64,000 nt of DNA, taken from the NCBI RefSeq assembly GCF_005311025.1, contig NZ_CP031747.1, positions 4,067,870 to 4,131,869 of the forward strand, in the 5' to 3' direction. The notes beneath the pieces are model-generated. The model was not told the origin of the DNA and did no database searches. It saw nothing but the letters and a program-made list of their open reading frames with translations. Below, one piece after another: positions 31,278 through 39,491 of this stretch (within the stretch, counting starts at the first letter, position 1; each line of letters opens with the position of its first letter). A program made the position numbers and the translations under genes. The DNA comes from Alcaligenes faecalis. Its GTDB lineage: Bacteria > Pseudomonadota > Gammaproteobacteria > Burkholderiales > Burkholderiaceae_B.

Positions 31278-31604
31278 ATGATGAAAGGTCAGATTGCCGG
31301 CTTGATGCGCCAGGCGCAGCAAATGCAGGAAAACATGAAAAAGGCCCAGGAAGCCTTGGCCGATATCGAGGTCGAGGGCGTTTCCGGCGGTGGTCTGGTC
31401 AAGGTCATCATGAACTGCCGCCACGATGTGCGCCGTGTCTCTATCGACCCCAGCCTGCTGGAAGACGAAAAAGAGATGCTGGAAGATTTGATTGCTGCTG
31501 CCTTTAACGATGCACAGCGCAAAGCCGAGGCAACGTCGCAGGAAAAAATGGCGGGTGTTACCGCTGGCCTGCCACTGCCACCCGGTATGAAGTTCCCGTT
31601 CTAA
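31278..31604 (+). CDS. ybaB: YbaB/EbfC nucleoid-associated protein
   Basis: A small dimeric DNA-binding protein, usually linked to recR and dnaX in recombination and replication operons. The 108-residue protein has the family pattern: an N-terminal amphipathic helix ([20 protein letters not shown]), then [27 protein letters not shown] and the C-terminal tail [12 protein letters not shown] used the first of two adjacent ATG codons at 31278, behind AGGA; a longer frame upstream is not conserved. Its stop codon overlaps the recR start (TAATG). Confidence 0.95.
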   Translation: MMKGQIAGLMRQAQQMQENMKKAQEALADIEVEGVSGGGLVKVIMNCRHDVRRVSIDPSLLEDEKEMLEDLIAAAFNDAQRKAEATSQEKMAGVTAGLPLPPGMKFPF

Positions 31605-32215
31605 TGAACGAACCGCAGATCGCTGAGCCCGAACCGCTTCGGGCTCTGATCCAGGCTCTGCGTCGGCTACCCGGTGTGGGCGAGCGTAGCGCTCGCCGCA
31701 TGGCCTACCACTTGTTGCAACACGACCTGGTAGGCGCCGACCAATTGAGCCGCGCTCTTGAACATGCCACGACGGCACTGCAGCACTGTCAGCGCTGCAA
31801 TGGTTTCACTGTTCAACCTATCTGTGAAACCTGTGCCAATCCCCGCCGTGATCCGGCGTTGTTGTGTGTGGTGGAGACGCCTGCCGATCAAAACATGATC
31901 GAGGCTACGCATGGCTATCGAGGCCTTTACTATGTGCTGATGGGGCGTTTGACGCCGCTGGAAGGCATAGGCCCGGATGCCTTGCAATTTGACCGCTTGC
32001 TAGAGCGAGCCGGTGATGGCCAAGTGCAGGAAGTGATTCTAGCGACCAATTTCACCGCAGAGGGCGAAACCACCGCCCATCATTTGGCGGAAATGCTCAC
32101 TAGCCAAGGTTTGAAAGTGACTCGACTGGCACGCGGTGTGCCAGCCGGGAGCGAGCTGGAGTACGTAGACCCCAGCACCATTGCCTGGGCCTTGATGGAG
32201 CGTCGCGCCACGTAA
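31604..32215 (+). CDS. recR: Recombination mediator protein RecR
   Basis: With RecF and RecO it loads RecA at gaps. The 203-residue protein has the helix-hairpin-helix [20 protein letters not shown] at about residues 19-38, the zinc finger with Cys62, Cys65, Cys74 and Cys77 (CQRC, CETC), and a Toprim domain ([17 protein letters not shown] through [15 protein letters not shown]). The C-terminal [14 protein letters not shown] is also diagnostic. It overlaps the ybaB stop codon by one base and ends the operon at a G/C-rich terminator. Confidence 0.97.
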   Translation: MNEPQIAEPEPLRALIQALRRLPGVGERSARRMAYHLLQHDLVGADQLSRALEHATTALQHCQRCNGFTVQPICETCANPRRDPALLCVVETPADQNMIEATHGYRGLYYVLMGRLTPLEGIGPDALQFDRLLERAGDGQVQEVILATNFTAEGETTAHHLAEMLTSQGLKVTRLARGVPAGSELEYVDPSTIAWALMERRAT

Positions 32216-32236
32216 ACGGGTTTGACCGCTTGGCGG

Positions 32237-32267
32237 ACAAGGGGGGGACACCCCCCTTTGTTTTTTA
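32237..32267 (+). terminator. Terminator of the dnaX-ybaB-recR operon
   Basis: Stem AAGGGGGG (32239-32246) with CCCCCCTT (32251-32258), a 4-base loop, then TG and a run of six T's. Confidence 0.9.
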
Positions 32268-32320
32268 GTATAAGTATCAGACCTAAATAATTAATGACCA
32301 ACAACAAGAAGGGGATTGCC

Positions 32321-33361
32321 ATGAAACTGACTCGTCGTCATGCACTCAAGCTGGTTGGAGCATCGGGATTGGCACTGTCGCTGCCAACATTGGCCCGTGC
32401 ACAGGAAATCGAGAAAAAAAGCATCACGATTGCCGTCGGTGGCAAAGCGCTGATCTATTACCTGCCTTTGTCCATTGCCGAGATCAACGGCTATTTTGAT
32501 GATGAAGGCCTCAAGGTCAAAGTGGCCGACTTTGCCGGTGGCTCCAAGGCCCTGCAAGCGGTTGTCGGTGGCAGTGCCGATGTCGTCTCAGGCGCTTTTG
32601 AGCACACCATCAACTTGCAGGCCAAAGGCCAGATGTACCGTGCCTTTGTGCAGCAAGGACGCGCACCGGCCATCGTTTTGGCCGTGTCCAACAAGACGAT
32701 GGCTGACTATAAGTCGCCTGCGGATTTGAAGGGCAAGAAAATCGGTGTGACCGCACCGGGTTCCTCGACCAATATGATGGTCAACTTCTATCTGGAACAG
32801 AACGGTCTGAAACCCTCGGACGTGGCCTTTATCGGCGTAGGCGCTGGCGCGGGTGCGGTTACTGCCATGCGTACGGGTCAGATCGATGCCATGGCTAACC
32901 TGGACCCGGTTATCGGCACCTTGCTCAAGGAAAACGAAGTACGTGTCATTGCTGACACCCGTACCGTTGCCGACACCAAGACCATTTTTGGCGGCAATAT
33001 GCCTTCGGCCTGCTTGTACGCTTCTGAAGACTTTATCACCAAGAATCCGAACACGGCTCAGGCCCTGGCCAACGCCATCGTGCGCGCCGACAAATGGATT
33101 CAGGCCAATGACGCTGAAACCATTGCCAAAACCGTGCCTGCCACCTACCTGCTGGGTGATGTAGAGCTGTACAAGCAATGTCTGGACGCCAATAAAGAAG
33201 CACTCTCGCCAGATGGTCTGGTCGATGCTGATGGCCCCGCTACCGCCTTGAATGCGCTGGCCGCTTTTGTGCCGAATCTGGACGCATCCAAGATTGATAC
33301 CAGCAAGATCTTCACCAACGAATTTGCTGAAAAAGCCAACAAGAAGTATCCCAATGTCTGA
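32321..33361 (+). CDS. ABC transporter substrate-binding protein, NMT1/SsuA-like
   Basis: The 346-residue precursor starts MKLTRRHALKLVGASGLALS; the R-R-H-A-L-K motif plus the hydrophobic stretch suggest twin-arginine (Tat) export, with cleavage after ALARA-like LPTLARAQ at about residue 28. The mature protein has the SsuA/TauA/THI5 pattern: LPLSIAEINGYFDDEGLKVKV, the GGSADVVSGAFEHTI loop, LKGKKIGVTAPGSSTNMMVNFYL and the TGQIDAMANLDPV hinge. Ligands in this family include sulfonates, taurine, nitrate and pyrimidine precursors; no desulfonase or thi gene stands near to decide. The ATG at 32321 follows AGAAGGGG. It overlaps the ATPase gene by 8 bases. Confidence 0.88.
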   Translation: MKLTRRHALKLVGASGLALSLPTLARAQEIEKKSITIAVGGKALIYYLPLSIAEINGYFDDEGLKVKVADFAGGSKALQAVVGGSADVVSGAFEHTINLQAKGQMYRAFVQQGRAPAIVLAVSNKTMADYKSPADLKGKKIGVTAPGSSTNMMVNFYLEQNGLKPSDVAFIGVGAGAGAVTAMRTGQIDAMANLDPVIGTLLKENEVRVIADTRTVADTKTIFGGNMPSACLYASEDFITKNPNTAQALANAIVRADKWIQANDAETIAKTVPATYLLGDVELYKQCLDANKEALSPDGLVDADGPATALNALAAFVPNLDASKIDTSKIFTNEFAEKANKKYPNV

Positions 33362-34160
33362 GGCAGCACTTTCTTTAGATAACATCAGCTGTGTTTTTGC
33401 CTCCCGCGATGGCAAAGGTACGTACACAGCGGTTCGTGACGCCAGCCTGAACATTGCTCCAGGCGAGTTTGTGTCGGTTGTAGGCCCAACGGGCTGCGGC
33501 AAATCCACGCTCCTGAACGTAGGGGCGGGTTTGCTGAGCCCTTCGTCGGGCGAAGTGCGTGTGTTCGGTAAACCCCTGGAAGGGGTGAACGAGCGCGCTG
33601 GCTACATGTTCCAGGGCGAAGCACTCATGCCCTGGCGCAGTGCCGAATCCAACGTGATGGCCGGTCTGGAGTTTGCTGGTGTCCCGCAGGACGAGGCCCG
33701 CGCCCGTGCCCAGGAATGGCTCAAGCGAGTCGGCCTGGGTGGCTTTGGGGATCGTTATCCGCATCAGATGTCTGGCGGTATGCGCAAACGCGTCATGCTG
33801 GCCCAGACCCTGATTCGTGATCCCGACATCATTCTGATGGACGAGCCGTTTTCGGCACTGGACATTCAGACCCGCCAATTGATGGAAAACGAAGTGCTGG
33901 AGATCTGGATGGCGCAGCGTAAAGCCGTGCTGTTCATCACGCACGACCTGGACGAAGCCATTGCCATGAGCGATCGGGTGGTGGTTCTGTCGGCCGGGCC
34001 GGGCACTCATCCCATCGGCGAATTTCATGTCGATCTTCCACGCCCTCGTGACGTGGCCGAAGTACGCAACGACCCCCGCTTTGTCGAATTGCATGCGGCA
34101 ATCTGGGCCGTCTTGCGTGATGAAGTTCTGAAGGGTTATGCCCAGCAAAAGCGTGCCTGA
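33354..34160 (+). CDS. ABC transporter ATP-binding protein, SsuB/TauB/NrtD type
   Basis: The 268-residue ATPase has Walker A GPTGCGKST at about residues 44-52, the signature MSGGMRKRVMLAQTL, Walker B IILMDEPFSALDIQTR and the switch His in FITHDLDEAIAMSDRVVVL. The Q-loop reads MFQGEALMPWRSAESNV, the LMPWR form typical of the taurine/sulfonate/nitrate group. The start ATG at 33354 overlaps the end of the binding-protein gene by 8 bases, so translation is coupled. It completes a three-gene importer with the binding protein and the permease. Confidence 0.93.
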   Translation: MSEAALSLDNISCVFASRDGKGTYTAVRDASLNIAPGEFVSVVGPTGCGKSTLLNVGAGLLSPSSGEVRVFGKPLEGVNERAGYMFQGEALMPWRSAESNVMAGLEFAGVPQDEARARAQEWLKRVGLGGFGDRYPHQMSGGMRKRVMLAQTLIRDPDIILMDEPFSALDIQTRQLMENEVLEIWMAQRKAVLFITHDLDEAIAMSDRVVVLSAGPGTHPIGEFHVDLPRPRDVAEVRNDPRFVELHAAIWAVLRDEVLKGYAQQKRA

Positions 34161-34161
34161 T

Positions 34162-34956
34162 ATGTCTAAATCTATTACTCAATCCAAGCTGGCCCTGCGC
34201 GGCTGGCAAATTTCGCTGCTCATCGTCATTCTGGCTGCCTGGCACTTTTTTACGCTGGACCCCAAAGTAGCCTTCTTCTTTGGCCAGCCACTGGAAGTGG
34301 TCAAGGTGATCTGGGCCTGGTTCGTCACCAATGGTGATATTTACCTGCACCTGGGTGTGACCTTGAGCGAAACCTTGCTGGCCTTTGCCATCGGTACGAT
34401 TGCCGGCCTGGCTTGCGGTCTGTGGCTGGGCCTGTCGCCGCGTGCAGCTGCCTTGCTGGACCCGTACCTGACGGCAGCCAACTCCATGCCGCGCGTCATT
34501 CTGGCGCCTATCTTCGGCATGTGGTTTGGTCTGGGCATCTGGTCCAAAGTGGCTCTGGCCGTGACACTGGTGTTTTTCATCGTGTTCTTCAACGTGTACC
34601 AGGGTGTACGTGAGGTCAGCTCCACCTTGCTGGACAACGCCCGCATGCTGGGTGCCAGCCGTCGCCAGTTGCTGCGCCACGTCTATATCCCTTCGGCAAC
34701 CAGCTGGGTGTTCTCCAGCCTGCACACCTCGGTCGGTCTGGCCTTTGTGGGTGCTGTGGTGGGTGAATACCTGGGTTCAGCCAGTGGGGTCGGTTATCTG
34801 ATCCTGCAGGCAGAGGGCACATTGGACGTGAATACGGTGTTTGCCGGTATTGTGGTGCTTACGGTATTTGCGCTGATTCTGGATGGACTGGTCAGTGTGT
34901 TTGAAGACCGCTTGTTGGCCTGGCGGCCACAAGGTGGCGGTACAGAAAAGCTCTGA
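34162..34956 (+). CDS. ABC transporter permease, SsuC/TauC type
   Basis: The 264-residue protein has about six membrane helices and the EAA loop near residues 165-185 (LDNARMLGASRRQLLRHVYI). The segments NSMPRVILAPIFGMWFGLG and GEYLGSASGVGYLI are typical of the sulfonate/taurine/nitrate permease group. I used the ATG at 34162, one base past the TGA of the ATPase gene; an in-frame ATG 24 bases upstream is also possible. The operon ends at a strong terminator 50 bases on. Confidence 0.93.
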   Translation: MSKSITQSKLALRGWQISLLIVILAAWHFFTLDPKVAFFFGQPLEVVKVIWAWFVTNGDIYLHLGVTLSETLLAFAIGTIAGLACGLWLGLSPRAAALLDPYLTAANSMPRVILAPIFGMWFGLGIWSKVALAVTLVFFIVFFNVYQGVREVSSTLLDNARMLGASRRQLLRHVYIPSATSWVFSSLHTSVGLAFVGAVVGEYLGSASGVGYLILQAEGTLDVNTVFAGIVVLTVFALILDGLVSVFEDRLLAWRPQGGGTEKL

Positions 34957-35002
34957 TCCATGTCGCTTGCGGTCAGATAGCGATCTGACAGGGCTTGCCC
35001 CG

Positions 35003-35037
35003 AAAACCGGCTTCTTTTTGGAGAGGCCGGTTTTTTT
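35003..35037 (+). terminator. Terminator of the ABC importer operon
   Basis: Stem AAACCGGC (35004-35011) with GCCGGTTT (35026-35033), followed by a long T-run. Confidence 0.88.
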
Positions 35038-35255
35038 GTGCCGGCATTTTTGTGGCTCGGCATTTTGGTGAGCGCTGAAAGTTCAAAAAACTGAAGCCTA
35101 GTGGGGAGCACGTCGTGCCTTGAGGAAGCCATGCACGGCTTGAGGCGTTTTTCTGCTTAGAGTCACTTTGGATAGGACTCAGCGCAAAGCAGAAAGCAGG
35201 CCTATTTAGGCTGATATATAACCCTTGATCAAGATCCGTTCATTTGTTTGGAAAT
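35038..35255. other. Intergenic region before the iron module
   Basis: Together with the terminator and the Fur-like box this gives about 350 bases between the permease and the sigma-factor gene. Apart from a short GAGTC/GACTC inverted repeat near 35160-35180 I see nothing in it. Confidence 0.5.
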
Positions 35256-35274
35256 GAGAATTGTTGTTATTATC
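35256..35274 (+). promoter_or_regulatory. Candidate Fur box before the FecI-type sigma gene
   Basis: GAGAATTGTTGTTATTATC matches the 19-base Fur consensus GATAATGATAATCATTATC at 13 of 19 positions. It lies 35 bases before the chosen start of the sigma factor, as expected for iron-repressed fecI-like genes. Confidence 0.65.
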
Positions 35275-35308
35275 AGCCTTCTCATTTCCTTGCAGGCTCT
35301 TTGCTTTC

Positions 35309-35812
35309 ATGTCCGACCGCCGTGCCTTTCGTAAAACCTGGCTTGCTCACTACAGTGAGCTGCTGGGGGCGTGGCGGCGTCGATCTCAAGTTGATCACGA
35401 TGTGGAAGATGCCATGCACGACGCCGTGCTGCGCATACTGGAAAACGGCTCGGTTTCGGCTGATAATCCGGCCGCCTATCTGCAACGCAGTACCTCCAAC
35501 GGTCTGATCGACCGACACAGACGGGAGGAAAAGCTGCCCATGGTGCCTTTGCATGAACTGCATGAGTCCGAGCATCCGCTGGCAGTTGGCCCGGAGTCCC
35601 AGGTTTATTCCAGCCAGATGGTCGATGATTTAAGAACGGTTCTGGATGAACTGCCGGACATTTGCAGGCAGGTGTATATTTACCAGCGCCTGGAGGGAAG
35701 CTCCCATGCCGAGATTGCCCGTGAATTGGGCATCTCCCGTGCCATGGTGGAAAAGCATATGAACAAAGCGCTGCGTCATTTGAGTACAAGGTTACAGAAG
35801 TATGCCCCCTGA
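35309..35812 (+). CDS. ECF sigma factor, FecI-like (iron starvation)
   Basis: The 167-residue protein is a FecI-group extracytoplasmic-function sigma factor. Region 2 spans about residues 8-65 (KTWLAHYSELLGAWRRR, then DVEDAMHDAVLRILENG), with AAYLQRSTSNGLIDRHRREE ending it; region 4 spans about 105-160 (LDELPDICRQVYIYQRLEG then HAEIARELGISRAMVEKHMNKAL, the helix-turn-helix). It should direct RNA polymerase to the receptor gene at 36983 when FecR signals. The start ATG at 35309 is chosen because the frame upstream is hydrophobic and unlike the family. It overlaps fecR by 11 bases. The partner genes are FecR and a TonB receptor with a signalling domain. Confidence 0.9.
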   Translation: MSDRRAFRKTWLAHYSELLGAWRRRSQVDHDVEDAMHDAVLRILENGSVSADNPAAYLQRSTSNGLIDRHRREEKLPMVPLHELHESEHPLAVGPESQVYSSQMVDDLRTVLDELPDICRQVYIYQRLEGSSHAEIARELGISRAMVEKHMNKALRHLSTRLQKYAP

Positions 35813-36788
35813 TGTCCTGAACGCAGCGACCGCGCAGGATCAGGCGGCCGCCTGGTTTTCTCATCTGCGCTCGGGTGAGGCCTCGCCCGAGGATTGGCGT
35901 GCCTTCGAGCAATGGCGACAGTCTGATCAGGAGCATGATCGCTGTTACCGCCATCTGGAGGCGATCTGGCAAGCGACCTTGCAGATTCCCGAGTCCGAGC
36001 TGCGGGCTGCCTTGCGGGCTTCGCGCCCATCGACCCCAGTCAACAAGCCACGCCGTCGTTTTGCCTGGGGCATGACGGCAGGACTGTGTGCGGCGGGGGT
36101 ACTTGCAGCCGTAGGCATACGGGCTAGCCTGGATGCTGAACCTTCCTATCAAACCACATTGACGACCCCACGCGGGCTGCACGAGGAATTGCGTCTGCCC
36201 GATGGCTCTACCTTGATGGCCAATACCGGCACACGCGCACAGATTCGTTTTTACGAGAATGAGCGTGTCGTTGATCTGTATGCAGGCGAGGTGTTCTTTG
36301 ATGTGCAGCCTGATCGGTCCCGACCGTTTGTGGTGCATGCCGGGCAAAGCAGGGTGGTGGTCACAGGTACGCGCTTCAATGTTCTGCATGAGCAGCAGCA
36401 ATTACAGGTGACGGTGGAGTCCGGTTCAGTCAAGGTGCAGCAGGGTGCCTGGTGGGACCGGGATACACGCTTGCTGGAGCGTGGGCAATCCGTTCACACG
36501 GCTGAGGATGCTCCTCTGGGACAGGTACAAAAGGCGGATCTGGATACCAGCCTGGCGTGGCGTAACGGCATGATTGTGTTCGAAAATACGCCGCTGGAGC
36601 AGGCGGTAGCGCAGATCAATCGTTACTTGCCGCAAGCGGCCGTTTTTAATGCACCCCGTTTTGCCTCCTACAAGGTAGCTGGGGTTTTCAGTGTAAATGA
36701 GCCTTTGGCCCTGATTCATACCTTGCCCGACCTGGTGCCGGTGAAAATTCAAACCTTGCCCAGCGGACAACTGCGAATCAGCGAATAG
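35802..36788 (+). CDS. FecR-type anti-sigma/sigma regulator
   Basis: The 328-residue inner-membrane regulator has an N-terminal cytoplasmic domain (AAAWFSHLRSGEASPEDWRAF, about residues 15-35, the DUF4880 sigma-binding part), one membrane helix at about 88-107, and a periplasmic FecR domain (TPRGLHEELRLPDGSTLMAN, then GEVFFDVQPDRSRPFVVHAG and VVVTGTRFNV). The C-terminal region (NTPLEQAVAQINRYLP, then VAGVFSVNEP) is the secretin/STN-like part that receives the receptor signal. It overlaps the sigma gene by 11 bases and is followed by a terminator, so sigma and FecR form a unit. Confidence 0.93.
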   Translation: MPPDVLNAATAQDQAAAWFSHLRSGEASPEDWRAFEQWRQSDQEHDRCYRHLEAIWQATLQIPESELRAALRASRPSTPVNKPRRRFAWGMTAGLCAAGVLAAVGIRASLDAEPSYQTTLTTPRGLHEELRLPDGSTLMANTGTRAQIRFYENERVVDLYAGEVFFDVQPDRSRPFVVHAGQSRVVVTGTRFNVLHEQQQLQVTVESGSVKVQQGAWWDRDTRLLERGQSVHTAEDAPLGQVQKADLDTSLAWRNGMIVFENTPLEQAVAQINRYLPQAAVFNAPRFASYKVAGVFSVNEPLALIHTLPDLVPVKIQTLPSGQLRISE

Positions 36789-36828
36789 AGCCCGAGTTTG
36801 CCTGGCAATCCAGGCTCTGTTTTTTATT
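36789..36828 (+). terminator. Terminator of the sigma/FecR unit
   Basis: GCCTGG-CAAT-CCAGGC hairpin (near 36799-36814), nested in an outer GAGCC/GGCTC pair, followed by TCTG and a T-run. Confidence 0.7.
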
Positions 36829-36832
36829 TATC

Positions 36833-36851
36833 AAAAATAATTCTCATTTTT
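36833..36851 (+). promoter_or_regulatory. Candidate Fur box before the TonB-dependent receptor
   Basis: AAAAATAATTCTCATTTTT matches the Fur 19-mer at about 12 of 19 positions and sits just past the fecR terminator, about 130 bases before the receptor start. It may act with the FecI-type sigma factor. Confidence 0.5.
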
Positions 36852-36982
36852 GTTCCGGTGTTTTGATTCTGGTTCGTCGATAGAGTAAGGGGAGCTGTTT
36901 TATGTCGCAGACGGCAGCGCCCATCACCTTGCCTTGAGGCCGCCTTGCGCGTGCCTTGCTACTCTTTGGACCTAGTCAGACT

Positions 36983-39406
36983 GTGAATACACCGACCTTT
37001 TCTGTGTGGCGCAACAAGCCCGCGATCAATACACGCTTGACGATTCTGGCAATCAGCCTGGCCTGCGCCGTCAGCGCCTTGCCGCTGGACGTACGTGCGC
37101 AGGCTCAAGCCACCTCCATCAATCTTCCTGTGCAGCCCCTTAGCAAGTCCTTGTTGCAGTTGGGGCAGCAGGCCTCGGTCCAGATTTTCTTTTCTCAGGA
37201 ATTGGTGGATGGCCATCAGGCGCCGGCCTTGTCGGGCAGCTATTCCCCTGAGCAGGCTTTGCAGCAGCTACTGGAGGGTACGGGCATCACTTACCAGCGC
37301 AAGGGTAATACCATCAGCCTGACGCCGGACCCGGCCTCCTCGGTGGCCGAGCTGTCCACCATTACCGTCAAGGGCGGGATTCTGGGCGACTTGTCGCCTG
37401 CCTATGCGGGCGGGCAAGTGGCAACAGGGGGTAGCCTGGGTTTGCTGGGTTCCGTGGATGTGATGGACAACCCCTTTAGCACCACCAACTACACCTCCGA
37501 ATTGCTCTATGACCAGCAGGCCAGAACTCTGGCCGATGTGGTGGTGAATGATGCGGCTGTACGGACGACGACTTCTACCGGCGGTTTTGGTGAGGACTTT
37601 GTGATTCGCGGCTTTGCGGTAGGCAGTGGTGATGTCAGCGTGAACGGCTTGTATAGCCTGGTGTCTTCCAGCCGTGTGCCCGTGCAGATTCTGGAGCGTG
37701 TGGAAGTCCTGAAAGGGCCCGGCACCTTGATGCGCGGTATCCCACCCGGAGGGAGTATAGGCGGGGCGATCAATCTGGTGACCAAGCGGGCCGAGGACGA
37801 GCCGCTGACCCGCGTGACGGCCAGTTATGTCAGCCAGGCAAATGTGACGGCACAGCTGGATGTGGGCCGCCGCTTCGGTGAAAACAAGGAATGGGGCGTG
37901 CGCTTTAACGGCGTCAAGCGCGGTGGAGAAGCCACGTCACGTGATGGCAAGCAGGATCTGGGTATGGCCGCCTTGGGGGTGGACTATAGAGGCAGCCGCT
38001 TGCGCTGGTCTGCGGATGTCATCCACCAGGAAGACACGCTGGAAAATATCCGTTCGCAAATTGGCTTTCAAAGCGATCTGACCGAGCTGCCCGCACCACC
38101 CGATGGCCGTACCAATTTTTACCCCGGCACTCGCCTGACCCAGCGCGACAACACCATCATGTCCCGTCTGGAATATGACTTCAGCGACTCGGTAACCGGG
38201 CACATCGGGGTGGGCTATCGCCATGGCAAGAATCGCCAGATTTTCCCGGTGAATGTAGAGCCGGGTAATCCCAATAAACGTCAGTCTGTGGATGCGGATG
38301 GCAATTTCAGCGTGATCTCCACCTTCTATGATTCCTACTCCAAAACGCTAAGTAGCGATGCGGGTTTGAGCGTGGATTTCGACACGGGCAGCGTGGCGCA
38401 CAAACTGGCTTTCGGAGTGAGCTATATGGATCAGGAGCTGGGCAATGCCTACAGCCCTGGTACGGAAGTGGCGGACTCCAATATCTATAATCCTGTGCCT
38501 ATTCCGGCAGGTCCAACAGAGCGGCTGACGCCACAAAAAGCGTCCAGTACCGGCCTGCTCAGCTTTGCCGTGGCAGATACCTTGTCCTTTGCGGATGACC
38601 GTGTCTTGCTGACGGTGGGGGCGCGTCGTCAGACCGTGGATGTCACCAGCTTCAATACGACTACAGGTGTAAAAACCTCCGATTACAAGGCCAGCTCCAT
38701 CTCGCCTTTGGCGGGGATTGTGGTCAAGCCGATGGAGAATGTCTCGGTCTTCGCCAACTTCACCGAAGGTTTGACGCGCGGCACGATTGTTGGGGACACC
38801 TACGCGAATCGTGGCGAGATTCTCAAGCCTTTCAAGTCCCGTCAGTATGAGACGGGTGTGAAAGTGGATTGGGGTGGCATCATGACCTCGGCCTCCCTGT
38901 GGCAGATTGCCCGACCTGCAGGGCAAGAGGATGGAAACAATGTGTATGGCTACTTTGGCGAACAGCGCAACCGTGGTTTGGAGCTGAGTGCCTACGGTGA
39001 ATTGATGCCAGGTTTGCGCATGATGGCCAGTGCTGGCTTTACCCAAGGCAAGCTCACCAAAACCCAGAACGGTGTGAATGAAGGCAACCGGGCACCGGGT
39101 GTACCTGCCAGCACCTATAACCTGGGTCTGGATTGGGATACGCCTTGGGTACAAGGCCTGAGTCTGAATGGTCGCGTGATTCATACCTCGTCCCAGTATC
39201 TGAACAACACCAATACCTTGAAGCTGCCCGCCATGACCCGCTTTGATGTAGGTGCGCGCTACTACACCGATATTGCGGGCAAGGATGTGGTGATTCGCGC
39301 CAATATCGAAAACCTGACCGACAAGCGCTACTGGCTGGCTTCCAGCAACTTTGCCACGAACGGGGCAGGGCGCACGTTCATGTTGTCGGCCTCCGTGAAT
39401 TTCTGA
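36983..39406 (+). CDS. TonB-dependent siderophore receptor with N-terminal signalling domain
   Basis: An outer-membrane importer for a ferric siderophore or related chelate. The precursor of about 807 residues has a signal peptide (TRLTILAISLACAVSALPLD, ending near RAQA), an STN signalling domain (INLPVQPLSKSLLQLGQQAS through the DPASS segment), a plug with VRTTTSTGGFGEDFVIRGF and VEVLKGPGTLMRGIPPGGSI, and a beta-barrel ending ...MLSASVNF with the terminal Phe. The STN domain marks it as a FecA-type transducer acting through the FecR/sigma pair upstream. Start codon is uncertain: GTG at 36983 (then NTPTFSVWRN) is preferred, but TTG at 36956 is also open; neither has a strong ribosome site. 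Confidence 0.9.
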   Translation: MNTPTFSVWRNKPAINTRLTILAISLACAVSALPLDVRAQAQATSINLPVQPLSKSLLQLGQQASVQIFFSQELVDGHQAPALSGSYSPEQALQQLLEGTGITYQRKGNTISLTPDPASSVAELSTITVKGGILGDLSPAYAGGQVATGGSLGLLGSVDVMDNPFSTTNYTSELLYDQQARTLADVVVNDAAVRTTTSTGGFGEDFVIRGFAVGSGDVSVNGLYSLVSSSRVPVQILERVEVLKGPGTLMRGIPPGGSIGGAINLVTKRAEDEPLTRVTASYVSQANVTAQLDVGRRFGENKEWGVRFNGVKRGGEATSRDGKQDLGMAALGVDYRGSRLRWSADVIHQEDTLENIRSQIGFQSDLTELPAPPDGRTNFYPGTRLTQRDNTIMSRLEYDFSDSVTGHIGVGYRHGKNRQIFPVNVEPGNPNKRQSVDADGNFSVISTFYDSYSKTLSSDAGLSVDFDTGSVAHKLAFGVSYMDQELGNAYSPGTEVADSNIYNPVPIPAGPTERLTPQKASSTGLLSFAVADTLSFADDRVLLTVGARRQTVDVTSFNTTTGVKTSDYKASSISPLAGIVVKPMENVSVFANFTEGLTRGTIVGDTYANRGEILKPFKSRQYETGVKVDWGGIMTSASLWQIARPAGQEDGNNVYGYFGEQRNRGLELSAYGELMPGLRMMASAGFTQGKLTKTQNGVNEGNRAPGVPASTYNLGLDWDTPWVQGLSLNGRVIHTSSQYLNNTNTLKLPAMTRFDVGARYYTDIAGKDVVIRANIENLTDKRYWLASSNFATNGAGRTFMLSASVNF

Positions 39407-39491
39407 TTCGCTGATTGTTAACGTCAGGCAGGGCTTCGCGGCTGTATTCGATACCGCCTGGCCCTACCTGGACCTGGAAGGGAAGAACAAA

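Noticed and set aside
32216-32320. Possible TPP riboswitch before the NMT1/THI5-like binding protein
   Set aside because: The short leader lacks the CTGAGA core and has room only for the recR terminator and a promoter.
34957-35255. Additional small gene between the ABC permease and the sigma factor
   Set aside because: Short open frames there lack ribosome sites and overlap the terminator or the Fur-like box.
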